DNA from: Spirochaetales bacterium
GTDB taxonomy: Bacteria > Spirochaetota > Spirochaetia > JABMQR01
Assembly: GCA_018399255.1 (NCBI GenBank)
Contig: JAGYPA010000023.1
Span: forward strand, 1-52,237
Reading direction: 5' to 3'
DNA: 52,237 nt
The notes under the pieces are model-generated. The model was not told the origin of the DNA and ran no database searches. It saw only the letters and a program-made list of their open reading frames with translations. A program made the translations under genes and the position numbers. Numbering within the stretch: the stretch's first letter is position 1; each line of letters begins with the position of its first letter. Of this stretch, positions 1 to 7,925 are shown piece by piece.

Positions 1-3000
1 GACTCCCTTTCCCATCGGTTTCTGTCCACCATCCTCCAAAGGTGTAGCCTTCTCTTTCAGGAGTCGTCAATTCTCCGTAGTAAAAGCCATTATTCACCGT
101 TTTCTGCGAAGGGTTTGGAGAATTCCCCCCCTGGTTAGAGAAAAACACGATATAGCTTGATAAAGGCCTCCACACTGTCAGGGTTGCCTGACTTTCTCCC
201 GATTTCCATTCAACCATTCGTTCAGAAGCTGCAGTCTGTTCATTCTCGGCATTCCATCCGACTGTCTCGCTGCTCATAAACGCATCCCGTGCTTCGCGGG
301 CCTTCTGGGCGGCTGCTTCGCCGTTGAGCTCCTGAAGCTGCCGTTCAATCTCCTTCCTCTCGTTTTCCAGATCGAAGCGACTTGGCATAGATGCCATCAG
401 ATATCCGCCTGAGGCTCCCCCTCCGACACCTACTCCGATGCTGACCGAGAACAGTGTGCTCCACAGGCTGGCCTTCTGCCGATACGCCTGGGCATCTTCG
501 GTCAGCACCGCATCCTGATAGCGTTCTACTGCATCAGCATAATTCAGGTAGCTGAGGACGCTCCCGATGATCCCAACTGCACCGGCACCGATCAACCCGT
601 AGGAAGCAGCCTGACGGATCGGCAGGTTCTCGATTCTCCGCTCAACGCTTTTCTGCTCATCCAGCTTCAGTTCCTGTCGATATGGCAGTGACAGGTCAAT
701 GTTCCCGGGATCGTAGATCAGCTGCCTCCCCGGTTCAATGGCGACTTTGACCTGTCGGGAATTGTAGCGATCCTCCAGCAGCCGAAACGAGGCTGTGTAG
801 ATTCCCGGTTCCAGCCGGTAGAGTGCGCCTTCCTCGATTCTTTGGGAATTCTGGTAGGGACGTGCAGAGGCAACGTTTTCCGGGCTCATCGATATCTGCA
901 GGTCGGACCTGGGTATGAATAGCTCTCCGACCAGTTTTGTACCTTCACTGAAATCAACCCAGACCAGCTCGTTGGGCCGCTCGTCTCGACTGACAGTAAT
1001 CGAGACCGGCTCTGCAAACCAGCGGCTGTCAGCGTTCAGGGTGAATCGTCTGTCAACAATGCCCAGCAGCAGGGGGCCTTCGGCAGCCGCAGCTTGCGCC
1101 TTTCCGTTATCCAAGGTCGCACCGGCAGGAAGCCCGGTAACCAGCAGCGTGTCCCGGAATTGAGCGGAAGCGGGCAGTGAGGTGGTAACTTGATCCTTTG
1201 CTGTAAACAGCACCAGCGGATTGCCTATCTTCACATTCTTTTCCGGTGCATTTCCAGAAATCAGAACGGCATCATTTTCCAGCAGGTTCGCCACTTCGCT
1301 CTGCACAGCAAAGACCCCCCACACATTAGGTTCCAGCTCGTAGACTGCATACTCCACCAGGCCGATAAGAGCATTTGACTCATAAGCGCTGAAAACACGG
1401 TAGTACTCATCCCTGAGCACCTCACGATCCCTACTCTCTATGGCATAGGTAAGCGGTACCGTGTAGCTGACGCTGGCATCATTTACTTTCAGGCTGATGG
1501 GGAACCGCTTCTCTTCGGCATTGAAGGGTTTTACCTCCACTGCAATTGCCTCCGATTCAGGTGTAAAGCGTTTCCCATTGAGCTCAGCCTTCGCCTGCTG
1601 CAGCTGCACTTCCAGGGATACGAGCTCGCCTTCCAGTCGGACTGTAAGATCCTGCTCCTGCTGTTCTTTATTAACCGTATATTCGGCCTCCAAGTCATCC
1701 AGCCCGACCTTCAGCCGCGCCTCATATTCCTTATCAGTCTCCCAGGGGTCCTTGGGGTTCTGATCTCTATATGCCGAAACTTGTTCTCCATGCAGCCGCT
1801 CAAGTTCTGCGAGCGTATTGCTGGTGATTTCACTATACCGTGTTCGAATATCTTCAATAGTTCGGTAAATACCGGCTATTGCCTCCAGGCGGCTTCGCAA
1901 CTCGTCGGTACTCTCCGTCTGAGACCGCAGCTCTTCCAGCTCCGCTTTCCTCCGGGCAGCCTGCTGAGCCAAAGTATCCCGCTGGGAAGACAGCCTTTCC
2001 TCCATCTCCGCCCGCAGGGTATCCTGTGATGCTCTGGAAGCCAGCACCTCTTCGGCCTGCTTTTGCAGCTCAGCCAGCCTTTCAGCCTCAAGCCGCTTAG
2101 CTTCCTCGAGCGCTTTAGCCCGCTGCTGTTCCACTTCCAGCCGCTGCCGCTCTTCATAGGTCGTGGCCGAGGCTATGGAGGCTTCCCGCTGGGCAATCTC
2201 CTGCTCCAGTGCCGATAATTCCCCCTCCAGCTCGCTCAATTCCGTCTGACTCTTGGTCAGCTGCTCTTCTGCACTCCGGAAATAAAACTCTCCGGTAAAG
2301 GAGGTATTTACCCATGGGATCTGCTTACCGCCGGTCGTATAGCTTACCGTTCTCTGGACTTCGGTAATCAGGTTTCTAATCTCCATATCTGGAATCTCGA
2401 TATGTTTCAGCAGGGCCTCGGTAAAGGGGCTGTTTCGGCCGCTGCCGTCCTGCGCCACTGCCCCGGGTGCCGTGGCAAAGACTACCATGCTGCCGCTCCC
2501 GCCTGCCCCCATTACGGTGAGACCGCGAGAGGCACTTCTTGAAGAGGAGAAGGGATTATCACGGCAGGCATCGAGCATGATCAGATTGAAGGTAGAACCT
2601 GAACGTTCCAGTCCGTTAGTTACCCGATCGATGCTTACCGCCTCATCAAGCAGCTCAAAGGTTTCCTGGATATCGGCATTGACCGGCAGCAGATAATTCA
2701 CTCCCTCAAACTGCACTCCATGTCCGGCATAGTAAAACAGTGCCGTTTCTGTCGGGGTTTCTTCAACATCGCTGGTAAAGCTCCTGATCTCCCGTTCCAT
2801 CTCTCCGGCTGTTGCATCGGTAACCAGACGGACCGCAAACCCGAACTGCTTCAGTGACTCGGCAATATCAACGGCATCATTGACCGGATTAGCCAGCGGG
2901 GTGGTATGCTCATAGGCACCGTTGCCGATTACCAGGGCTTTTCGAGCAGACTCTCCAAAGAGCGCACCCCCCAGCAGCAGGAGCAGCAAGAAGAAGATAC

Positions 3001-3037
3001 AAGTCATTTTGATACGTAGCAGCAGGTTCCTTTTCAT
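1..3037 (-). CDS. Secreted caspase-like (peptidase C14) protein with InlB-type repeat, partial
   Basis: The reading frame is open from an ATG at 3037 (preceded by AAAGGAAA) to the window edge, so the C-terminus is missing; about 1012 codons are visible. Residues 1-30 form a signal peptide. Residues 31 to about 255 are a caspase-like p20 fold: GHG with the likely catalytic His near 106, and LDACRDNPF with the likely catalytic Cys near 158. A long charged, Glu/Gln/Arg-rich stretch, probably coiled coil, follows at about 255-480, then beta-rich segments. Two hydrophobic segments lie near 820-900. The last visible 60 residues (bases 1-180) match a Listeria-Bacteroides InlB B-repeat (GYTFGGWW). 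The combination suggests an envelope protease or scaffold facing the periplasm or outside. The substrate is unknown. Family assignment is firm; role is inference. Confidence 0.88.
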   Translation of the reverse strand, partial: MKRNLLLRIKMTCIFFLLLLLLGGALFGESARKALVIGNGAYEHTTPLANPVNDAVDIAESLKQFGFAVRLVTDATAGEMEREIRSFTSDVEETPTETALFYYAGHGVQFEGVNYLLPVNADIQETFELLDEAVSIDRVTNGLERSGSTFNLIMLDACRDNPFSSSRSASRGLTVMGAGGSGSMVVFATAPGAVAQDGSGRNSPFTEALLKHIEIPDMEIRNLITEVQRTVSYTTGGKQIPWVNTSFTGEFYFRSAEEQLTKSQTELSELEGELSALEQEIAQREASIASATTYEERQRLEVEQQRAKALEEAKRLEAERLAELQKQAEEVLASRASQDTLRAEMEERLSSQRDTLAQQAARRKAELEELRSQTESTDELRSRLEAIAGIYRTIEDIRTRYSEITSNTLAELERLHGEQVSAYRDQNPKDPWETDKEYEARLKVGLDDLEAEYTVNKEQQEQDLTVRLEGELVSLEVQLQQAKAELNGKRFTPESEAIAVEVKPFNAEEKRFPISLKVNDASVSYTVPLTYAIESRDREVLRDEYYRVFSAYESNALIGLVEYAVYELEPNVWGVFAVQSEVANLLENDAVLISGNAPEKNVKIGNPLVLFTAKDQVTTSLPASAQFRDTLLVTGLPAGATLDNGKAQAAAAEGPLLLGIVDRRFTLNADSRWFAEPVSITVSRDERPNELVWVDFSEGTKLVGELFIPRSDLQISMSPENVASARPYQNSQRIEEGALYRLEPGIYTASFRLLEDRYNSRQVKVAIEPGRQLIYDPGNIDLSLPYRQELKLDEQKSVERRIENLPIRQAASYGLIGAGAVGIIGSVLSYLNYADAVERYQDAVLTEDAQAYRQKASLWSTLFSVSIGVGVGGGASGGYLMASMPSRFDLENERKEIERQLQELNGEAAAQKAREARDAFMSSETVGWNAENEQTAASERMVEWKSGESQATLTVWRPLSSYIVFFSNQGGNSPNPSQKTVNNGFYYGELTTPEREGYTFGGWWTETDGKGS

Positions 3038-3132
3038 GGGTATTTCCTTTAAAAATCGTCGATATTTCATACCATGAGTACGAAGTATTTTAAAATTGCC
3101 TTCAAATTCTTTTACTTTATGCAGGCAGTACT

Positions 3133-3294
3133 CTATGCAGGCAGCCTTAAGGTTTCGTTAAGACCGCTGTACGTGAAAAAAATCCAATCGTCCATTTTGC
3201 TGCATACCATCCTGAGACTTCGCAGAAAGGCCTTAAGTAAAAACAATACAACTAACAGGATCGTGAAAGCTGCCGGCTTCGTTCGCGTTACCAT
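3133..3294 (-). CDS. Possible 53-residue small membrane protein
   Basis: An ATG at 3294 follows a near-ideal Shine-Dalgarno (AAAGGAGA, 6 bases before the ATG), and the frame runs 53 codons to TAG at 3133. A short basic N-terminus is followed by one hydrophobic stretch (FTILLVVLFLLKAFL, residues 10-24), as in a single-pass membrane protein or a signal peptide. It lies between the DUF4384 gene and the caspase gene on the same strand, so all three could be cotranscribed. I do not recognise the family. It is the only content I can propose for the 312-base gap 3038-3349. The ribosome-binding site is the main support, and it may be spurious. Confidence 0.35.
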   Translation of the reverse strand: MVTRTKPAAFTILLVVLFLLKAFLRSLRMVCSKMDDWIFFTYSGLNETLRLPA

Positions 3295-3349
3295 CTAATT
3301 CTCCTTTATCTCTATTGTCCAGATACTGCAGATCACCGGTTTGCAATTA

Positions 3350-4915
3350 TCAACGGCTTTCCCCGGCCATCGTCGTGATCACCAGGGAGGCTTCACCGAC
3401 TTTCACCGTCGATGCAGCAGTCTCTTGCCGAACCCGGGCAAGCCCCCGGGTGGCCGCAACCGCTGCTTCGGGGCTGTGAAACACGTCGTACCACTGCCCG
3501 GCTATCATGCGGGGGATAACATCGGGTTTTGGGGGAAGCTGTGCATGGGCTGTTACGATCAGCCGCTCCACCCCGTAGGGAGGAACTACCTGGAATTTGT
3601 ACGGCAGCGCCACCACCCGGTTGACCCGGTCTATACCGATATAGAAACTCTCCTCGAGTAAAACCGTCTCACCGGTAACCAGTACATAGCTGAGCTGCAG
3701 AAAGGCCGGCTGGTTAACCCGGAAGTAGAACTGCAGTTCTTCGCCTTCAGTAAAGACCAGTGTCTGTTCATTGCGGCCGCGATCGGTCCAGACCTCCACA
3801 TCGAGCCCGCCGTTGACTATCCGGTCATCCAGCAGCAGCTGACCATCCCTGAAAGCGGCATCAGCATTTGCCGGACGCAGGGAATCAGGATCAAGCGCAG
3901 TAAGTGGTATCGTGGTCCCTACAGAAGCCAGCACGGTGCCTCGCGCAGCGCTGCGGGCAGTCAGCAGCAGCTCGACCTGCCGGGCATCGACCCAGTAGGT
4001 TCCGCGTATTACCGCCGTATCAGGGGAATCGGTGGAACGGTCAGAACCGGCGGTTCTGGCAGAACCGGCGGTTCTGGAGATACTTGCTGTCCGCTGCAGC
4101 CGTTCTTCCAGCAGGTGGGCAGTCCGGCTGCCGAAGGAGCTGGAAAAATCCCCATCCTGATAAAGCAGCGGCATCACCTGTGCAGGCATGGTCAGTCGGC
4201 TGCCGAGGTCTTCGGCCAGCAGCGTAATGGCCTGTTCCAGGTTCTCCGGCTGGAAGGTATCAACGACTCCCTTTCTCTCGAGTAGAAGAGCTTCAAATTC
4301 ATCGATACTGATTCCTGACTCCCCCGAAAAAGAGCCCGGGCCAACGGCTGCGGCAATTGCCCCGAGTACCGAAGCAGATTCCACCATGGATGTCAGCTCA
4401 GCGGCCGCATCAACAAGATGGGTACGGGCTTCCGGTAAGCGGCCATCCTGCAGGGCACTGTCGGCTTTCGCTATGGCAGCATCAAACCGATTCCGGGATT
4501 CCTCAGCAAGCATGATAAACTGTCGGTAGAGGGATTCCGTTTCGATATAGGCGAGCACATGGACCGTCTCTCCCTCCGCATGGACAGCAAAGCGGGCACC
4601 GCTGATACTCAGCTCAGAGGCCGTCTGGATATTGGTAACGTAGCGTGATGCACTGGTTTTCCCATCATCCTCGGTTGTGTAGTCCTCCAAGCTGGTCACC
4701 CGCATCCTGACCTGGCGGGAAAGCTGGGAGAGCGCTGCATCACGTGCGGCGGCGAGCCGTTCGGTCTTCTGCGGCAGATCGGAAAAGCCGTACCCGCTCA
4801 GATACTCGGGCAGTCGGTAAGGGCTGGAACCGCCGTAGGTCGATACCCACTGGGGCACCGCACCCACTGAAAGGACCGTCAAAGAGAAGATTATACAAAG
4901 CATCAGTTTTCTCAT
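3350..4915 (-). CDS. LPP20-like / DUF4384 envelope protein
   Basis: 521 residues. An N-terminal signal peptide (about residues 1-19, no lipobox Cys) suggests a soluble periplasmic protein. Residues 20-150 resemble the LPP20 / SH3-like region found in spirochaete envelope proteins: a WVSTYGG start, then an amphipathic stretch covering Arg/Ala-rich helices. Around residues 150-190 is an Ala/Glu-rich helix. Residues about 400-500 look like DUF4384, a beta-rich domain (FYFRVNQPAFLQLSYV) often found with caspase-like or serine/threonine kinase proteins. A short in-gene duplication at bases 4041-4076 gives a repeated RTAGS. It sits upstream of the caspase gene on the same strand and divergent from an LPP20 lipoprotein, which suggests one functional locus. 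Molecular function is unknown. Confidence 0.75.
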   Translation of the reverse strand: MRKLMLCIIFSLTVLSVGAVPQWVSTYGGSSPYRLPEYLSGYGFSDLPQKTERLAAARDAALSQLSRQVRMRVTSLEDYTTEDDGKTSASRYVTNIQTASELSISGARFAVHAEGETVHVLAYIETESLYRQFIMLAEESRNRFDAAIAKADSALQDGRLPEARTHLVDAAAELTSMVESASVLGAIAAAVGPGSFSGESGISIDEFEALLLERKGVVDTFQPENLEQAITLLAEDLGSRLTMPAQVMPLLYQDGDFSSSFGSRTAHLLEERLQRTASISRTAGSARTAGSDRSTDSPDTAVIRGTYWVDARQVELLLTARSAARGTVLASVGTTIPLTALDPDSLRPANADAAFRDGQLLLDDRIVNGGLDVEVWTDRGRNEQTLVFTEGEELQFYFRVNQPAFLQLSYVLVTGETVLLEESFYIGIDRVNRVVALPYKFQVVPPYGVERLIVTAHAQLPPKPDVIPRMIAGQWYDVFHSPEAAVAATRGLARVRQETAASTVKVGEASLVITTMAGESR

Positions 4916-5150
4916 ATCCTATATCTTACCCCACTATCAGACTGAGTCAACAGAAAATCATTCCTGTATCCAAATTTTGACAGTTCTTACCGATAAGGAA
5001 GAGTGGCAGATTAACTTTTAAAAACTATTGTATGATGCATGAAACCATATTACTATGTAAGGGCAGACTGGACAGTGAGGCAACACTCTGTGCAAGGAGG
5101 CGATTCTGCAACGGTCCGCTGCAATTAAAAAAAATGAAGGAAGTACACAC

Positions 5151-5732
5151 ATGAAAAGAACCGTATCGATCCTGTTAACCCTTGTCGTCCTTGCCGCGCT
5201 GTTTTCCAGCTGTGCCACCCCGACGCCGCTCCCACCGGAAGCCCCTGTCTACCAGCCGATTATCGGGGCAGAAGGTCAGCCGCAGCCCGAATGGGTGAAC
5301 ACTATTCCTCGAGCAGCCGACTACCATTACCAGACCGGCTACGCCAAACTTTCTAACAAGGCAAACTCAATCCAGCGGGCAAATGCCGATGCTAAAGAGA
5401 AAATTTCCCAGTGGATCAGCACGACGGTTCAGAGCGTAATTGTCAACTATACCAGTGACTTCGGATCAGGCGACAACCGCCAGTCGATCGAGGCTTTCGA
5501 ATCAATCTCCCGGCAGGTAGCCAATAACTCTCTAGTCGGGGTTTCGCAGGAAGGGCTCTGGGTAGATCAGGACGGCGGCGTTTGGGTGCTTGTCTCGATT
5601 CCCATTGAGAATACCCTGAAGGCCTTTGAGGCAGCCGAGGAATCGTTCACGTCCAACGAGGCCGCTGCATACGCCGAATTCAAGATGGATGAAGCCCTGA
5701 AGATGCTCGAAGATACCATTGCCGGACAGTAG
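5151..5732 (+). CDS. LPP20-family lipoprotein
   Basis: 193 residues starting at ATG 5151 with a GAAGGAAG ribosome-binding site. The N-terminus MKRTVSILLTLVVLAALFSSC is a lipoprotein signal peptide with the lipidated Cys near residue 22. The mature part begins with a Pro-rich linker, then PEWVNTIP and a region rich in Ala and Gln typical of LPP20 proteins. It is divergent from the DUF4384/caspase genes across a 235-base gap, so expression may be coordinated. Family members are envelope lipoproteins of unclear function. The stop codon lies inside a 14-bp tandem repeat (see 5727-5768). Confidence 0.8.
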   Translation: MKRTVSILLTLVVLAALFSSCATPTPLPPEAPVYQPIIGAEGQPQPEWVNTIPRAADYHYQTGYAKLSNKANSIQRANADAKEKISQWISTTVQSVIVNYTSDFGSGDNRQSIEAFESISRQVANNSLVGVSQEGLWVDQDGGVWVLVSIPIENTLKAFEAAEESFTSNEAAAYAEFKMDEALKMLEDTIAGQ

Positions 5733-5768
5733 GCACCAACCAGTAGTCGCCAGCCAGTAGGCAGCAGA
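5727..5768 (+). repeat. 14-bp tandem repeat spanning the stop codon of the LPP20 gene
   Basis: Three units of 14 bp begin with CAGTAG at 5727, 5741 and 5755. The first unit contains the TAG stop (5730-5732). Each later unit repeats CAGTAG, so the gene end looks tandemly duplicated. Confidence 0.8.
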
Positions 5769-5790
5769 TCAGGTAGTTTTTTAATTAATG

Positions 5791-5805
5791 AGGTGTCTGA
5801 CACCT
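5791..5805. repeat. Palindrome AGGTGTCTGACACCT
   Basis: A 15-base palindrome with a single central base. The core GGTGTC-T/A-GACACC recurs at 6946, 6996 and 13702. Always intergenic here. Confidence 0.8.
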
Positions 5806-5807
5806 AA

Positions 5808-6024
5808 TGAAAGGTATCATACCCCAGGGGAAGCGGCTTACCTACGGAAAGCGGCATTCCCAAAGGGAATGCTTGGGACTCGAGGCACTTCGTGCCTCCG
5901 TTCCGCCCCAAGGGGCGGGGTATGTTACCCCGGGTTAGCTTCGCTAACCCCACGATCCCGGCACTCGCTCGGGAATGGAACCAACAAGTTGGTTCCGCTC
6001 CTCTCGCTCCGTTTGGGAATCAAA
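5808..6024 (+). repeat. Multi-hairpin array, copy A
   Basis: A run of adjacent short inverted repeats with 2-3 base loops: GCATTCCCAAAGGGAATGC (5854-5872), GAGGCACTTCGTGCCTC (5882-5898), CCGCCCCAAGGGGCGG (5903-5918), GGGGTATGTTACCCC (5917-5931), GGGTTAGCTTCGCTAACCC (5932-5950), TCCCGGCACTCGCTCGGGA (5956-5974) and GGAACCAACAAGTTGGTTCC (5977-5996). It starts with TGAAAGGTATCA and ends GTTTGGGAATCAAAA. Related copies are at 24130-24461 and 52176-52237. It ends six bases before the vapBC promoter. No plausible gene lies in it. Confidence 0.85.
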
Positions 6025-6029
6025 ATGTG

Positions 6030-6058
6030 TTGATTTACACATAGGTGTGTGTTATATT
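6030..6058 (+). promoter_or_regulatory. Sigma70-type promoter and operator of vapBC (first pair)
   Basis: TTGATT (6030-6035), a 17-base spacer and TATATT (6053-6058). GTGT...ACAC half-sites flank both hexamers (6027-6040 and about 6046-6065), as expected for autorepression by the VapBC complex (inference). Confidence 0.65.
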
Positions 6059-6088
6059 CTACACATAACGAAGTTTTGGAGGGAATGG

Positions 6089-6289
6089 ATGGCTACAAAT
6101 CTGGCTATAGACAATAATTTATTACTGTTGGCACAAAGCATAGGGGGGATGAAAACCAAGAAGGACACCGTTAATCAGGCTTTGAAGGAGTTTGTTCAGA
6201 GGAGAAAACAAGAAGAAGTTATAGATCTATTCGGAAAGATTGAGTATGACGAACAATACAATTACAAAGAATTGAGAAACAGAACATGA
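6089..6289 (+). CDS. VapB-type antitoxin
   Basis: 66 residues from ATG 6089, chosen because TTGGAGGGA lies just upstream and because the longer in-frame extension would run through the promoter. MATNLAIDNNLLLLAQSIGG followed by a KKDTVNQALKEFVQRRK helix is typical of the VapB/DUF2191 antitoxins, with a short DNA-binding N-terminus and an acidic toxin-binding C-terminus. It overlaps vapC by 4 bases (ATGA), indicating translational coupling. The pair is markedly AT-rich against its neighbours, a sign of acquisition by transfer. It is expected to neutralise the downstream PIN toxin and repress the operon. Confidence 0.8.
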   Translation: MATNLAIDNNLLLLAQSIGGMKTKKDTVNQALKEFVQRRKQEEVIDLFGKIEYDEQYNYKELRNRT

Positions 6290-6705
6290 AAATTCTTGTA
6301 GATACTTCAGTTTGGTCTTTAGCTCTACGAAAGAAAAGTTTGACGAATGAAGAATCAAAAATAGTTAAAGAACTGAAAGAATTAATCCATGAGGAGAGAG
6401 TAGTATTAATTGGTCCAATTCGGCAGGAGTTGCTCTCAGGCATATCAGACAAAATCAAGTTCGAAATGTTAAAGGAGAAAATGAGAGCCTTTGAGGATAT
6501 GGAAATTCTATCTTCTGACTATGAAAATGCTGCAGAAATACATAATGAATGCAGAAGAAATGGCATACAAGGATCTCATATTGACTATCTGATTTGCAGT
6601 GCTGCAAAAAATAATGATTTACGTGTCTTCACAACTGATAAAGATTTTACGAATTATATAAAATTCACAGGGATAAAATTGCATACGATAAGAGAAGATA
6701 TGTAA
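6286..6705 (+). CDS. VapC-type PIN-domain toxin
   Basis: 139 residues, a normal length for VapC. The PIN-domain acidic residues are visible: Asp6 in ILVDTSVW, Glu48 in IRQELLSG, Asp100 in SHIDYLICSAA and Asp118/Asp120 in FTTDKDF. PIN toxins are Mg-dependent ribonucleases, usually cutting tRNA or rRNA. The target here cannot be read from sequence. It is coupled to the antitoxin by the ATGA overlap. Low GC marks it as foreign relative to flanking genes. I see no disabling mutation. Confidence 0.87.
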   Translation: MKILVDTSVWSLALRKKSLTNEESKIVKELKELIHEERVVLIGPIRQELLSGISDKIKFEMLKEKMRAFEDMEILSSDYENAAEIHNECRRNGIQGSHIDYLICSAAKNNDLRVFTTDKDFTNYIKFTGIKLHTIREDM

Positions 6706-6737
6706 AAAGCTGAGTCGCAATGGAAGGAAACCGTGAG

Positions 6738-6838
6738 AGGAAATCGGATTTCCCAAAAAGGAAATCTTCAATTTCTTTAGAAATCCAATTTCTTTAGAAA
6801 TCCAATTTCCACCTTTTCTGAGCGCCCGCCGGGCGCTT
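6738..6838. repeat. GAAATC-palindrome / GC-hairpin repeat module, copy 1
   Basis: GGAAATCGGATTTCC and related GAAATC/GATTTC words are followed by a perfect 17-base hairpin AGCGCCCGCCGGGCGCT (6821-6837). The same order recurs at about 23314-23414 and 23905-23964, downstream of another toxin-antitoxin type gene. Confidence 0.75.
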
Positions 6839-7010
6839 AAGTCCGGCTGACTTTACAAAAGTTCCACGACTGGAACTTCGGTGGCCGGTAAGTCCTTTTT
6901 TGGTAATGACCTACCACCAAGTCTGAAAACGGGTCAAAGGGATCCGGTGTCTGACACCGTTTTCCGCAATTTAGCACGCTATTTTTGAGGGATCCGGTGT
7001 CTGACACCAA
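6839..7010 (-). repeat. CTCGTGGAAC-type repeat arm plus two GGTGTCTGACACC palindromes
   Basis: GACTTTACAAAAGTTCCACG (about 6849-6868) is the minus-strand form of the arm found repeatedly at 22.7-24.9 and 27.5 kb. The palindrome GGTGTCTGACACC occurs at 6946-6958 and 6996-7008, each preceded by GGATCC, a 50-bp direct repeat. With 6738-6838 this accounts for the gene-free stretch 6706-7081. Confidence 0.65.
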
Positions 7011-7081
7011 ACTAGTCGAGACACAAAACCACAGGCAAGCCCCAAGGGAACTCACCAATCAGATGAACCTTTCAGCAAGCG

Positions 7082-7912
7082 CTACGTACCGCTCATCGAT
7101 CGGACGAACCGGCTGAGCCCCTCGATCTCCCCTTCCGAAAATTCACGGGGAATAATAATCGGATAATTCTCGCCCGGCGGGAGCAGAATTCCCACCTCCA
7201 GGGCCTTTTTGAAGAGCTCCATGTAGGAAACCTGGTCCATCTGCGTATTGATATAGGGACCCCGCCGCTCCCAGGTGAACACATCGATCAGCCGCTGGAA
7301 TTCCGACCCCACGCCGGCAGGACTGTGCATCTCGCGAATAAGCAGGGAGACCGTCTTGACCATCGTATCGATGAGAAAGGGGGAAATCATATCGCTTGGG
7401 GGCATCTTGACTGCCGCGGCCTTGTTTCTGATACAGACAATGTCGGGAACAAAACTCCCGGGAAACGGCAGAATAGGAACCAGCAGATCCTGCTCCATCC
7501 GCTTATCAGCGAGAAACGGACGCCAGAATGCCGCCTTGCCCTTCTGGGAATCGGTCATGGCCGGGTCAGTTATATCGCTGCCGGTTATCCGGGCCGAAGC
7601 GCCTTTCGAGAGCGCCTCAAGCGTTCTTTCCCGGTTCGCATAGAGACGGAAATAGAGATATTCGGGATACATGAGCTTGAGGATTTTTTCCAGCCGACCG
7701 TCATAGACTGATGGATACTCAGCGATCAGCCCCCGCGAGGCAGTGGATTTCATTATCTGGGTCATGCCGTCAGGACGATGCCCGAGAATAGCCCTGCCGT
7801 TATTCTGATAGAGATCGATATAGCGCCGACCCCGCAGATCGTAGAGACGATACCCGCGGGCACGGGCGATGATGGGCATACTGTACGCGAGCTCTTTTCC
7901 TTCTTTTGCCAT
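7082..7912 (-). CDS. Short class III aminotransferase-like (PLP-fold) protein, probably not catalytic
   Basis: 276 residues from ATG 7912; the frame stays open upstream but then lies inside uvrD, so the shorter start is preferred although no strong ribosome-binding site is visible. The N-terminus (YDLRGRRYIDLYQNNGRAIL, then GHRP) matches the start of class III aminotransferases such as glutamate-1-semialdehyde aminomutase. The middle is much shorter than in the family (usually about 430 residues). At PDIVCIRN, where the family has the PLP lysine (PDIVxxGK), the aligned residue is Asn, with Lys next. I infer a degenerate or repurposed enzyme. It follows the helicase gene on the same strand with a 13-base gap, so it is probably cotranscribed. 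Confidence 0.6.
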   Translation of the reverse strand: MAKEGKELAYSMPIIARARGYRLYDLRGRRYIDLYQNNGRAILGHRPDGMTQIMKSTASRGLIAEYPSVYDGRLEKILKLMYPEYLYFRLYANRERTLEALSKGASARITGSDITDPAMTDSQKGKAAFWRPFLADKRMEQDLLVPILPFPGSFVPDIVCIRNKAAAVKMPPSDMISPFLIDTMVKTVSLLIREMHSPAGVGSEFQRLIDVFTWERRGPYINTQMDQVSYMELFKKALEVGILLPPGENYPIIIPREFSEGEIEGLSRFVRSMSGT

Positions 7913-7925
7913 AACGGGAATAGTA

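Noticed and set aside
5975..6088. N-terminal extension of the first vapB
   Set aside because: The extension runs through the promoter and hairpin array; ATG 6089 has the proper ribosome-binding site.
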